This document shows, piece by piece, positions 25,942-34,523 of a stretch of 64,000 bases of DNA; position 1 is the first letter of the stretch; each line of letters starts with the position of its first letter. The stretch is from Ruminococcus sp. XPD3002. Lineage in GTDB: Bacteria; Bacillota; Clostridia; Oscillospirales; Ruminococcaceae. The translations under genes and the position numbers were made by a program. The DNA lies in assembly GCA_900119535.1 (NCBI GenBank), contig FPJT01000012.1:46839-110838 (forward strand). Direction: 5' to 3'. The notes below the pieces were generated by a model, which was given only the letters and a program-made list of their open reading frames with translations, made no database searches and was not told the origin of the DNA.

Positions 25942-27474
25942 ATGATAATCAAATTGCTGAGACGTCTTTTCGGACGTAACGCTATGTCAGTCATCCTCCT
26001 GGTGTTCCAGATCGTCTTTCTGTTGATAGCTGTGTATTCTATCGGCGAAAGATTCTATCTTGTCTATCTGATGCTGATAATACTCGATGCTGTTCTTGTC
26101 GTTTATCTCATGAATAAAAGCGAACCTGATTCCTACAAAATGGCTTGGATCGTTCTTATAAGTATCCTTCCTCTGTTCGGCGGAGTTGCTTACCTCTATG
26201 TCAAGCAGACTCAGAAATTCCCGAAGGCTAAGGATGCGGAATATCAGAAGATCATCAAGAATCATCTTGTTCAGGATAATGACGTTATAAACGAAATAAA
26301 AACAGCTTCCCCTGACTATTCCAACCTTTCGGGCTATGTGTATAACAGTGGACTCTATCCCGTATACAGGAACCGTTCAGCGGAATATTTCCCCCTTGGC
26401 GAGATACAGTTCGAGGCTATGCTCAGAGAACTCGAAAAAGCCGAAAAATTCATCTTTATGGAGTATTTCATAATTTCAAAGGGGTATATGCTCGATAAGG
26501 TGTCAGAAGTGCTGATGCGCAAGTCGAGAGAGGGCGTTGATGTAAGACTCCTTTATGACGGTATCGGTACAGGTCTGAGGAGCAATTCGCTTCCATTTCG
26601 TGAACTTGAAGAGAGCGGTGTTAAATGCCGTGCGTTCAATCCGTTTACGCCATTCCTCTCTTCGATTCAGAATAACAGGGACCACAGAAAGATCATCGTT
26701 ATCGACGGTAATGTCGCCTTCAACGGCGGTACTAACCTTGCAGATGAATATATCAACAGAAAAGAACGCTTCGGTCACTGGAAGGATACTGCTCTTATGA
26801 TAAAGGGCGAAGCGGTCTGGAATTACACCGTGATGTTTTTACAGCTTTGGGATGTGCGCAGTGGTTCTGGTGACGACTGTCAGCAATACTTCCCAGATGT
26901 TAGCAGCTTTGCAGATGTACCCTTTGACGGCTATATCCAGCCTTTCTCGGATTCTCCGCTGGATAACGAACCCGTCGGTAAGCTTGCTTACATGGAGCTG
27001 ATAAATAACGCAAGAGAGTATGTTTATATAACAACTCCGTACCTTATCCTCGACGAGGAAATGAAAAATGCGCTCGTTTTTGCCGCAAAGAAGGGGGTGG
27101 ATGTAAGAATAATAACTCCGCATATTCCTGACAAATGGTATGTTAACATGATAGCTTGGAACAACTATCCTAAGCTGATAGGATCGGGAGTGAAGGTATA
27201 CGAATATACCCCCGGTTTTATCCACGCAAAGGGCTGTATTGCAGATGATAAAACTGCTGTTATCGGTACGATAAATCTCGATTACAGAAGCTTCTATCTG
27301 CATTTCGAGTCCGCTGCAATTATGTACGGATGCGCAGCGATCGGGGATATGAAGCAGGATTTCGATGACACGGTCAGGGTTTCACACCTTGTAACGCTTG
27401 ACGATTGTAAAAACAGACCGCTGTTTAAAAAAATATCGGGAGACCTGCTTAATATGTTCGCTCCGCTTTTGTAA
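25942..27474 (+). CDS. cls: Cardiolipin synthase (phospholipase D family)
   Basis: 510 residues. Two or three N-terminal membrane helices ('VILLVFQIVFLLIAVYSI', 'LVYLMLIILDAVLVVYLM', 'MAWIVLISILPLFGGVAYLY') precede two PLD catalytic motifs: 'DHRKIIVIDGNVAFNGGTN' and 'HAKGCIADDKTAVIGTINLDYRS'. It joins two phosphatidylglycerols into cardiolipin at the inner membrane face. The ribosome site (GTGAGGTG) is good, and the length is normal. Confidence 0.93.
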   Translation: MIIKLLRRLFGRNAMSVILLVFQIVFLLIAVYSIGERFYLVYLMLIILDAVLVVYLMNKSEPDSYKMAWIVLISILPLFGGVAYLYVKQTQKFPKAKDAEYQKIIKNHLVQDNDVINEIKTASPDYSNLSGYVYNSGLYPVYRNRSAEYFPLGEIQFEAMLRELEKAEKFIFMEYFIISKGYMLDKVSEVLMRKSREGVDVRLLYDGIGTGLRSNSLPFRELEESGVKCRAFNPFTPFLSSIQNNRDHRKIIVIDGNVAFNGGTNLADEYINRKERFGHWKDTALMIKGEAVWNYTVMFLQLWDVRSGSGDDCQQYFPDVSSFADVPFDGYIQPFSDSPLDNEPVGKLAYMELINNAREYVYITTPYLILDEEMKNALVFAAKKGVDVRIITPHIPDKWYVNMIAWNNYPKLIGSGVKVYEYTPGFIHAKGCIADDKTAVIGTINLDYRSFYLHFESAAIMYGCAAIGDMKQDFDDTVRVSHLVTLDDCKNRPLFKKISGDLLNMFAPLL

Positions 27475-27492
27475 AAAATTGGAGGATTTACT

Positions 27493-27963
27493 ATGTTGAA
27501 AATGAATGAGTCAATGCATCGCCTGTACGATCAGCATAAAAATGCAAGCGTAAGCAGGCTTCATAAGATCGACGTTAATCACGCTATTAAGAAGCTCTTC
27601 AAAAGCATAAGCTATGAACACGGATGTATCCTTACGGGACAGAACGATGAGGGAACTATTGCATCCCTTATGGATATGTTCGGCGATTATACAGGCGCTG
27701 AAGCAGGTGCAAACGAATTCAGGATCCATGAACAGCTTTGGTTCAAAACGGATTTCTCGGATATTGTCCTTTTTGTGGACGAGTTTGAAAAAAGGATTGC
27801 TCAGGAATACCCTAAGCTTCGTATAGAAACTCTGCTTTCTGTCGATGAGGGTGGCGAGGCTGTTTTCAGATTCTATCAGAATCGTCCCGAGGAACTTGAA
27901 TATTGCCGCGATATTGGCAATTCTTGCAACGCTGTAAGGATCAATACCCTCTATACAGAATAA
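27493..27963 (+). CDS. Hypothetical protein
   Basis: 156 residues, AAATTGGAGG before the ATG and 18 bp after cls, so probably co-transcribed. It is soluble and mixed alpha/beta, with no signal peptide, no membrane segment and no motif I recognise. The central part is acidic ('FSDIVLFVDEFEKRIAQEYPKL'). Confidence 0.6.
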   Translation: MLKMNESMHRLYDQHKNASVSRLHKIDVNHAIKKLFKSISYEHGCILTGQNDEGTIASLMDMFGDYTGAEAGANEFRIHEQLWFKTDFSDIVLFVDEFEKRIAQEYPKLRIETLLSVDEGGEAVFRFYQNRPEELEYCRDIGNSCNAVRINTLYTE

Positions 27964-28000
27964 AAACTTTTGTTAAAATAAAAAAATATTCTGTGAACGG

Positions 28001-28029
28001 TTGACAACATCGTGAGTTTGTGTTATAAT
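28001..28029 (+). promoter_or_regulatory. Promoter of tRNA-Trp
   Basis: Perfect consensus TTGACA (28001-28006), 17-bp spacer, TATAAT (28024-28029). Confidence 0.85.
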
Positions 28030-28070
28030 ATTTTATGTTGTGAGTTACGAATCTGATTCACAACATAAAT

Positions 28071-28146
28071 AGGGGTATAGCTCAGTTGGTAGAGCAGCGG
28101 TCTCCAAAACCGCGTGCCGAGGGTTCAAGTCCTTCTGCCCCTGCCA
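28071..28146 (+). tRNA. tRNA-Trp (anticodon CCA)
   Basis: AGGGGTA pairs with TGCCCCT, the anticodon loop CTCCAAA gives CCA, the T arm is GAGGGTTCAAGTCCTTC, and CCA is encoded at 28144-28146. Accessory DNA with an integrase begins behind it. I found no second copy of its 3' end in the window. Confidence 0.95.
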
Positions 28147-28157
28147 ATACAATAACT

Positions 28158-28186
28158 ACTCAGAATGCAATAATTGTGTTCTGAGT
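28158..28186. terminator. Hairpin behind tRNA-Trp
   Basis: ACTCAGAA (28158-28165) pairs with TTCTGAGT (28179-28186). The T-tracts are weak on both strands. It may end the tRNA transcript, the opposing noncoding RNA, or both. Confidence 0.4.
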
Positions 28187-28199
28187 ACTTGTTATATTA

Positions 28200-28684
28200 C
28201 AATAAAAATTGCGATTTGACAGCTCCTGTCTACTCTCGATAACATTTACGCTATTTCACATCATGTTATCGCATTACTTACAGCTTACGGCTCGTGAAAC
28301 CTTGACTTAGCAAACATTAGTGTTTATTCAGCTTTGCTGAACAGGTTCACATCGTGGCTCGTTCCCCCGACTCATCCTCTCCTCGATTGGTTACGGATTG
28401 AAAAAGAGTAAAGGTAGCAGCAAGTAAACTCGCTTCAAATCTTGATATTCAATTATCAAGGTTAATGCAAATAAAATATCAAGCCCTTCAGACATGGTAG
28501 GACATACTGAAAGGCTTGACAAGCTCTATTACAAATGTTATAATGTAATGTAAATGACCATTGCATCACAACACGAAATAGCATTCTCACTAAGTCATTC
28601 AGATGTTCCTGCATCTGTCTGATTACGAGGCGTAGTCAGTCGCCAAACTGTCTATGCCTTGTGGGGGTGCTTTTATTTTATTGG
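28200..28684 (-). ncRNA. Candidate large structured noncoding RNA (ROOL/GOLLD/OLE-like)
   Basis: A consensus promoter on the minus strand (28718-28690) transcribes about 490 nt with no plausible ORF. Reading leftward, the sequence is almost entirely folded: 28629-28658 (GGC-TAG/CTA-GCC stem), 28600-28617 (CAGATG/CATCTG), 28479-28519 (TCAAGCC...TTCAG / CTGAA...GGCTTGA), 28441-28460 (CTTGATA/TATCAAG), 28327-28341 (TTCAGC/GCTGAA), 28237-28271 (CGATAACAT/ATGTTATCG, perfect 9 bp), and 28218-28230 (GACAG/CTGTC). Size, density of stems, position beside a tRNA and proximity to an integrase fit the large ornate RNAs known from rumen bacteria and phages, especially ROOL. I cannot assign the family without a covariance search. 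Its function is unknown. Confidence 0.6.
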
Positions 28685-28689
28685 TATTT

Positions 28690-28718
28690 ATTATAACACT
28701 TTTATTTTAGTTTGTCAA
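28690..28718 (-). promoter_or_regulatory. Promoter of the candidate noncoding RNA
   Basis: Minus strand: TTGACA (28718-28713), 17-bp spacer, TATAAT (28695-28690), both hexamers perfect. No coding gene lies downstream for more than 500 bases. Confidence 0.8.
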
Positions 28719-28730
28719 CTGCTTTCACTA

Positions 28731-28765
28731 AAAAACTCTCGATTTTTTTCGGGAGTTTTTTTATG
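28731..28765. terminator. Bidirectional terminator hairpin
   Basis: CTCTCGA / TCGGGAG stem flanked by A- and T-runs. It insulates the noncoding-RNA promoter from the integrase side. Confidence 0.6.
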
Positions 28766-28958
28766 CCTATGGTTATATTTATGATAAAGCATTATTATAT
28801 CTTGCTTTTTTCAAAAAATATGATAGAATATTTAAGAAGGGGGAATTGATACGGAAAATATAATATCACTGCTTAATAATGACAATGTAGAACGAGTTAT
28901 TTTAGAAAAAGCTGAAATTACTGATTTTAATACAGATCCCAATAAGCATGTTATTAAT

Positions 28959-29966
28959 ATGAATATAAAAATCTGTTTAAAAAGCGATAGAGAAGATTCT
29001 AAAGATGCTGTAACAATTGAGGAATATATATTGAATTGGCTGAATACTGTTAAAATCAACGAATTGAAACCAACGAGTTTTGATAGGAAGGAACAAACTA
29101 TTCAGTATCAGATCCTTCCATATATTGGTAAAATCAGGTTGTCCGATTTAAAATCCGAAGATATTCAATTTATGATAAACGATTTAAAGGGTAAATATTC
29201 GTATTCTACTATAAAGAAGGCGTATGAATGTATTAATTCTTGTTTGAAATATGCTGTCAAGAGACATGATGTATCGTTTAATGCGGCAGAAGGGTGTACA
29301 ATACCAAAAGCGCTTATGAATGGTTCTGATGATAAGATCAAATTTTTCTCGGATGAAGAAATGAAAAGAATCGAGTGTGAAGCTGTTAGGTGCTATAAAA
29401 ATGGCAACAGGATATACAGAATGGGAGAAATTATAATTTTTCTTGTTAATACGGGGATGAGAATTGGTGAGGCTCTTGCTCTGGAATGGTCAGATATTAA
29501 TTTTGATTCTGGTACAGTTCAGATAAGGAAAAACGTTGTTCTTGTGAAAGACAGAGATGAGAATAGGGGGAAGTCGTATAAGTACATAAAACAGAATCCA
29601 AAGACAAGAAGCGGAAGCCGAATCGTTCCACTAAATAAAGCGGCTACGCAAGCATTGATCAGCCTTAGAGGAATAAACGGTAAATTTAAATATGTATTTG
29701 CTACAAAAACGGGAAAAAGAATTCATCCGCGAAGTATCGACAGGATGTTCAGATGTATATTGAAAAAAAGCGGTCTTGAAGGAGTTGGAGTTCATAGTCT
29801 TAGACACACTTTCGCAAGCAGATTATTTGCAAAGGGCGTGGATGTAAAAACAGTCAGTGATCTTCTGGGCCATTCAGAAGTTGGGGTAACATATGATACT
29901 TATATTCACTTGATTCAGGAACAGCATGTTATAGCTGTCGAAACGTTAGAAAATGTGCTATTATAG
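28959..29966 (+). CDS. Tyrosine recombinase / phage-type integrase
   Basis: 335 residues from the first ATG. Core-binding domain (about 25-110) then catalytic domain with Arg in 'NTGMRIGEALALEW', Lys in the 'KTRSGSRIVPL' hairpin, 'HSLRHTFASRLF' (His-x-x-Arg), His in 'LLGHSEVGVTYDTYIH' and Tyr nucleophile in the same segment, all present. The ATG has no ribosome site. The frame is open without an ATG back to 28836, and an AAGGGGG lies at 28837-28843, so translation may begin farther upstream at a non-ATG codon (for example ATT 28845), adding about 38 residues. It lies next to tRNA-Trp and is probably the integrase of an element at this locus. Its stop lies inside a TGTGCTATTATAGCACA palindrome. 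Confidence 0.88.
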   Translation: MNIKICLKSDREDSKDAVTIEEYILNWLNTVKINELKPTSFDRKEQTIQYQILPYIGKIRLSDLKSEDIQFMINDLKGKYSYSTIKKAYECINSCLKYAVKRHDVSFNAAEGCTIPKALMNGSDDKIKFFSDEEMKRIECEAVRCYKNGNRIYRMGEIIIFLVNTGMRIGEALALEWSDINFDSGTVQIRKNVVLVKDRDENRGKSYKYIKQNPKTRSGSRIVPLNKAATQALISLRGINGKFKYVFATKTGKRIHPRSIDRMFRCILKKSGLEGVGVHSLRHTFASRLFAKGVDVKTVSDLLGHSEVGVTYDTYIHLIQEQHVIAVETLENVLL

Positions 29967-29970
29967 CACA
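29954..29970 (+). repeat. Dispersed palindrome, copy 1
   Basis: TGTGCTATTATAGCACA. It contains the integrase stop codon (TAG 29964-29966) and is followed by an ACTCTCC/GGAGAGT terminator. Confidence 0.7.
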
Positions 29971-29984
29971 AAAAAATCTTAATA

Positions 29985-30016
29985 AAAACTCTCCTTTAGC
30001 GGAGAGTTTTCTTTAT
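29985..30016 (+). terminator. Terminator of the integrase gene
   Basis: AAAACTCTCC (29985-29994) and GGAGAGTTTT (30001-30010), perfect 10-bp stem, then CTTTATTT. Confidence 0.85.
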
Positions 30017-30252
30017 TTGGCTATTTATCGCTAAATAACTGCTGTTTACACAGTTTTGTAAGGAGAGTAAAAAAGTTCCACACTTTTTGTTTTTACTTTC
30101 GATTGAAAATGATGTATTATATAGTTACAGAAGAACGAAAGCTAAAGATAAGGTATCAGTAAGAGATGCTGGCACTGAATGGAGGGTGTTTTTATGGAGA
30201 GAAATAACGTTATCGGTATCGTACTGATATTTAAGCATCAAATGATGGTAGA

Positions 30253-30381
30253 GATGTCTTTGATTTTGACCAGTTTGAGATCGCCAATAATCTTTTATCA
30301 TTTGGTACATCTGTTAAAGTTGTTTCTCCACCAAAGGTTATTGAAAAACTGACAGAGAGAATAAAAATAGGTTATATTTAA
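30253..30381 (+). pseudogene. Remnant of a WYL-domain regulator (C-terminal end only)
   Basis: An open frame without a start encodes 'DVFDFDQFEIANNLLSFGTSVKVVSPPKVIEKL' and ends at TAA 30379-30381. This matches the last about 40 residues of WYL-domain transcription regulators. Upstream codons are interrupted by stops, and a well-placed GGAGG-ATG at 30194 opens another frame that would not make this product. A good terminator directly behind (30412-30448) is consistent with the end of a former gene. The rest, 30017-30252, holds nothing else I recognise. Confidence 0.55.
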
Positions 30382-30411
30382 GGAAACTATTAAATTATAA
30401 GCTTAGTTTTA

Positions 30412-30448
30412 CAGCTATTTCGGAATGAACGGAATAGCTGATTTTTTT
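30412..30448 (+). terminator. Terminator behind the WYL remnant
   Basis: CAGCTATT (30412-30419) pairs with AATAGCTG (30433-30440), then ATTTTTTT. The 230 bp from here to the next gene show no further feature. Confidence 0.75.
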
Positions 30449-30680
30449 CCATTGCAAGAAGCGCCAAATATAGTTTTTCAAATAAGAGAAATGATCACTT
30501 CTTTAGGATGTTGTATTATTTAAACATGATAAAACTGATTGTATATTTTACCTGTGCATCTTTTACAGCGTAAAAGTGCTTGGATTGTGCAAGGTGCAGA
30601 AATAGGTATGTGTGCATTGATTTTAGCTATTACTTGATGTATAATTATTTTATCAATTAATCTCTACAGGAGGATGAAAA

Positions 30681-33600
30681 ATGAAATTTAATAAATTAAT
30701 TGCGGCATTCCTTGCGTTGTCTGTTGTCTGCGGAGGAATTACTCCCTTTGCAACAGAAATGTCTGAGTTTTCGCTGACGGCTGTTGCGACAGACGCTGTT
30801 AACAGCGGAAAACTTGGTGACAACATCACATATACTATCGACAGTGAAGGAATTCTAACCATCAGTGGTACAGGAAACATGTATGATTATGATTTGCTTA
30901 TCTCTGTTTCACCATTGAAGTCTAAAGCCAATATAATAAAATCAGTTATAATTAACAATGGTATTACTAGCATCGGAGAAACTGCTTTTAAAGAATGTAC
31001 TTCTCTTAAATCAATAACCATTCCAGATTCTGTTACAAGTATTGGGGCGAATGCATTTAATAGCTGTTCGTCCCTTAAAGAAATAACCATTCCAGATTCA
31101 GTTACAAGTATTAGATATGGGGCGTTTTCTGGTTGTTATTCTCTTGAATCAGTAAATATTCCTGCTTCTGTTACGAGTATTGAATTTGGTGTATTTAGTT
31201 CTTGTCATAACCTTAAATCAATAACTATTCCAGATTCAGTTACAAGTATTGAAAAAGATGCATTTGCAGGGTGTTCCTTTGAATCAATATATATTCCAGA
31301 TTCTGTTACAAGTATTGGTGATAGTGCATTTGAAGGGTGTTCTTCCCTTGAATCAATAATTATTCCAAATTCCGTTACTAGTATTGGAAAAATGGCATTC
31401 AATGGAACAAAATGGCTTGATATTAATACTAATAAAACTCCGTTGTTTGTGGTCAATGGCATTCTTATTGACGGAACAAAATGTGGAGTTTATGTAACGA
31501 TTCCTGATTCAGTTACAAGTATTGGTGATAGTGCGTTTAAAAATCGTACATTGATTAAATCAATAACTATGCCCGACTCAGTTACAAGTATTGGTGAAAG
31601 TGCATTTGAAGGATGTTCTTCACTTGAATCAACTAATATCCCAGATTCTGTTACTAGTATCGAGGCGAATGCGTTTAATAGCTGTTCGTCCCTTAAGGTA
31701 TTAACTATTCCAGATTCCGTTACTAGTATCGGAAAAGGTGCGTTCAGTAATTGTAAATCGCTTACTTCAATAACTATTCCTGATTCTATTACAAGCATTG
31801 AATCATCTGCGTTCAGTAACTGTTCTTATCTTAAGTCTATACTTATTCCTGATTCAGTTACCAGCATTGGAGCTAATGCGTTTTCTGGTTGTTCTTCTCT
31901 TAATTCAATAATTATTCCAGATTCTGTTACAAGCATCGGAGGATATGCGTTTTATAAAACAAACTGGCTTAAAGAAAAAACTGCAACTAATCCTTTAATT
32001 GTTGTCAATGGCATACTTATCGACGGAACAAAATGCTCAGGTGATGTAGTTATTCCTGATTCTGTTACAAGCATTGGTGATAATGCATTTTCTGTTCATT
32101 CTAACTTCAAATCAATTACTATTCCAGATTCTGTTACAAGTATTGGAAAGAGTGCGTTTTCTGATTGCTATTATCTTGAATCAATTACTATTCCAAATTC
32201 CTTAACAAACATTGGAGCATCTGCATTCAGTAATTGTAAGTCTCTTAAAGAAATAACTATTCCAGATTCTGTTACAAGTATTGGGGATAGTGCTTTTAAA
32301 GGGTGTTCTTCCCTGGGATCAACTAATATCCCAAATTCTGTTACAAGTATTGAATATGGTGTGTTTTCTGGCTGTTCATCCCTTAAAGAAATAACTATTC
32401 CAGATTCTGTTACAAGTATTGGGGGTGGTGTGTTTTCTGGCTGTTCATCCCTTAAAGAAATAACTATTCCAGATTCCGTTACAAGTATTGGCCATGGTGC
32501 TTTTAAAGACTGTCATAACCTTAAATCAATAACTATTCCAGATTCTGTCACTAAAATTGAAGGAAGCTTAGGTTCAGTCGAACCGTCTAGAGGTGGTGCG
32601 TTTGAAAATTGCACTTCTCTTGAGACAATAATTATTCCAGATTCTGTGACGAGTATTGACAATGATGTATTTTCCGGTTGTTCTAACCTCAAATCAATAA
32701 CCATCCCAGATTCAGTTACAAGCATCGGAAAAAGTGCGTTTAATAATTGTTCATCTCTTGAATCAATAACAATTCCTGATTCAGTTATAAGAATTCATAA
32801 TAAAGCGTTTTCTGGTTGTTCTTCCCTCAAATCAATATTAATTCCTGACTCTATAACGAACATTGAAGAGAATACTTTTTCTGATTGTACTTCTCTTGAA
32901 TCAATAATTATACCAGATTCTGTTTCAAGTATTAATAATGAAGCATTTTCTGGTTGTACTTCTCTTGAATCATTAATTGTTCCTGATACAGTTAAAAGTA
33001 TAGGATCTAGTGCATTTGAAGGATGTTCTTCTCTTGAATCAATTAATATTCCAGATTCCGTTATAAATATTGGAGAAATGGCATTTAATGGAACAAAGTG
33101 GCTTGATGAGAATACTGATAAAACTCCATTGTTTGTTGTTAATGGCATTCTTATCGACGGAACAAAATGTTCTGGTGATGTAATAATTCCAGAGTCTGTA
33201 ACGAGTATTGGTGCTCTAGCTTTTATCGGTTGTGATGCGTTATTATCCATGGCTATTCCAGATTCTGTAACTAGTATTGGAGAAAGTGCATTTAAAAACT
33301 GTACTTCTCTAGAAACTATAAACATACCAGATTCTGTTTCAAGTATTAATAATAAAGCATTTTCTGGTTGTACTTCTCTTGAAGCCATAATTGTTCCTGA
33401 CACAGTTACAAGTATTGGTGAAAGTGCATTTGAAGGATGTTCTTCTCTTGAATCAATTAGTATTCCAGATTCTGTCACGAGCATTGGAGAGGGTACGTTT
33501 AGTGAGTGTACTAACCTCAAATCGATAACTATTCCAAATTCCATTTTAAGCATTAAGAATCGTGTGTTTTTTAAGTGTTCTTCTCTTAAGTCATTGATTA

Positions 33601-34277
33601 TTCCCGATTCTGTTACTAGTATAGGAAGCTATGCGTTTTATGAGTGTTATTCTCTTGAATCGGTAACCATACTGAATCCCAAATGTATAATATACGACTA
33701 TCCAACAACTATAGAAATACTCAATGGTGTAATAAAAGGCTATTCTGACTCTACAGCACAAGCTTATGCTGAAAAATACTATAGATTTGAATCTCTTGGA
33801 GAAGCACCTGTTTCTGCAACCGAACCTGTTACAACAACAATTTCTGTAACCACAACTACTACCACAGTGAATAAACTTGCCACTACTACAATATCTTCAA
33901 AAACAATTGAGTCCAAAACTACAACTGCGGAACCTTCAGGAATATCATCTCAACCGGTGACAACTATTGATAATTCATCGACCGCACTTGAAACGACTTT
34001 ACCGATAGCTTCATCTACAACACCAGAAAAACTTGAAGCAGAGTCTGGAGACCTTAACGGTGATGGGAAAATAGATGCAAACGATGCAACGCTCGTTCTC
34101 GTTAACTACTCACTGCTGTCAACTGGAGAACCGATACAGCTTACGGAAGCTCAACAGAAATCTGCAGACGTCAACGGCGACGGGAAAATAGATGCTTCGG
34201 ATGCAACTCTGATTCTTCAGTACTATTCGTATCTCTCTACAGGTGGAGATATGGATTTCAAATCATTTATAAAATAA
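30681..34277 (+). CDS. Large secreted BspA-type leucine-rich-repeat protein with C-terminal dockerin
   Basis: 1198 residues with an ACAGGAGG ribosome site and a signal peptide ([24 protein letters not shown]). Residues about 80-1030 are some forty tandem LRR_5 repeats of about 23 residues ('[22 protein letters not shown]'), interrupted three times by a longer '[28 protein letters not shown]' insert. A Thr/Ser-rich linker (about 1040-1120) leads to a dockerin with '[17 protein letters not shown]' and '[17 protein letters not shown]'. BspA-like LRRs mediate binding to proteins or cells; the dockerin would anchor the protein to a cohesin. It faces another LRR-dockerin gene whose dockerin DNA is nearly identical. 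Confidence 0.92.
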   Translation: MKFNKLIAAFLALSVVCGGITPFATEMSEFSLTAVATDAVNSGKLGDNITYTIDSEGILTISGTGNMYDYDLLISVSPLKSKANIIKSVIINNGITSIGETAFKECTSLKSITIPDSVTSIGANAFNSCSSLKEITIPDSVTSIRYGAFSGCYSLESVNIPASVTSIEFGVFSSCHNLKSITIPDSVTSIEKDAFAGCSFESIYIPDSVTSIGDSAFEGCSSLESIIIPNSVTSIGKMAFNGTKWLDINTNKTPLFVVNGILIDGTKCGVYVTIPDSVTSIGDSAFKNRTLIKSITMPDSVTSIGESAFEGCSSLESTNIPDSVTSIEANAFNSCSSLKVLTIPDSVTSIGKGAFSNCKSLTSITIPDSITSIESSAFSNCSYLKSILIPDSVTSIGANAFSGCSSLNSIIIPDSVTSIGGYAFYKTNWLKEKTATNPLIVVNGILIDGTKCSGDVVIPDSVTSIGDNAFSVHSNFKSITIPDSVTSIGKSAFSDCYYLESITIPNSLTNIGASAFSNCKSLKEITIPDSVTSIGDSAFKGCSSLGSTNIPNSVTSIEYGVFSGCSSLKEITIPDSVTSIGGGVFSGCSSLKEITIPDSVTSIGHGAFKDCHNLKSITIPDSVTKIEGSLGSVEPSRGGAFENCTSLETIIIPDSVTSIDNDVFSGCSNLKSITIPDSVTSIGKSAFNNCSSLESITIPDSVIRIHNKAFSGCSSLKSILIPDSITNIEENTFSDCTSLESIIIPDSVSSINNEAFSGCTSLESLIVPDTVKSIGSSAFEGCSSLESINIPDSVINIGEMAFNGTKWLDENTDKTPLFVVNGILIDGTKCSGDVIIPESVTSIGALAFIGCDALLSMAIPDSVTSIGESAFKNCTSLETINIPDSVSSINNKAFSGCTSLEAIIVPDTVTSIGESAFEGCSSLESISIPDSVTSIGEGTFSECTNLKSITIPNSILSIKNRVFFKCSSLKSLIIPDSVTSIGSYAFYECYSLESVTILNPKCIIYDYPTTIEILNGVIKGYSDSTAQAYAEKYYRFESLGEAPVSATEPVTTTISVTTTTTTVNKLATTTISSKTIESKTTTAEPSGISSQPVTTIDNSSTALETTLPIASSTTPEKLEAESGDLNGDGKIDANDATLVLVNYSLLSTGEPIQLTEAQQKSADVNGDGKIDASDATLILQYYSYLSTGGDMDFKSFIK

Positions 34278-34303
34278 AGCCGTTGATATTTGTATCAATG
34301 TAG

Positions 34304-34345
34304 AAAAAGGCTCCCTTTCAGATTAAATCTGTCAGGGAGCTTTTT
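34304..34345 (+). terminator. Terminator of the LRR-dockerin gene
   Basis: AAAAGGCTCCCT ... AGGGAGCTTTTT (stem GCTCCCT 34310-34316 with AGGGAGC 34334-34340). Confidence 0.85.
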
Positions 34346-34451
34346 ATGAAAGTGGTGTATATGTCTTTATTTAATGCTATTTTTTAACGCATACAGAGAA
34401 TAAGAATGGATTATATTTAATTTACGTTTATAACTGGCATCAGGAATATTC

Positions 34452-34483
34452 ATAAAACCTCTCCGATGAAGGAGAGGCTTTAT
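34452..34483. terminator. Terminator of the facing LRR-dockerin gene (probably bidirectional)
   Basis: CCTCTCC (34458-34464) pairs with GGAGAGG (34471-34477), with A/T flanks that suit either strand. Confidence 0.65.
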
Positions 34484-34523
34484 AGTTTGTATTATTGAAA
34501 TAATTATCAATACAGTATTAATT

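Noticed and set aside
28200-28700. tmRNA or RNase P RNA as explanation for the structured region
   Set aside because: No tRNA-like ends, no tag reading frame, and no RNase P core sequence such as GAGGAAAGTCC were found.
30194-30345. Short ORF with a good GGAGG site (ATG 30194)
   Set aside because: Its product matches nothing, and another frame of the same DNA clearly encodes the end of a WYL regulator, so it is probably a by-product of decay.
30900-33700. Regular repeats of about 69 bp that could suggest a CRISPR or minisatellite array
   Set aside because: They are codons of 23-residue LRR units, in frame and degenerate at third positions; no cas genes and no unique spacers.
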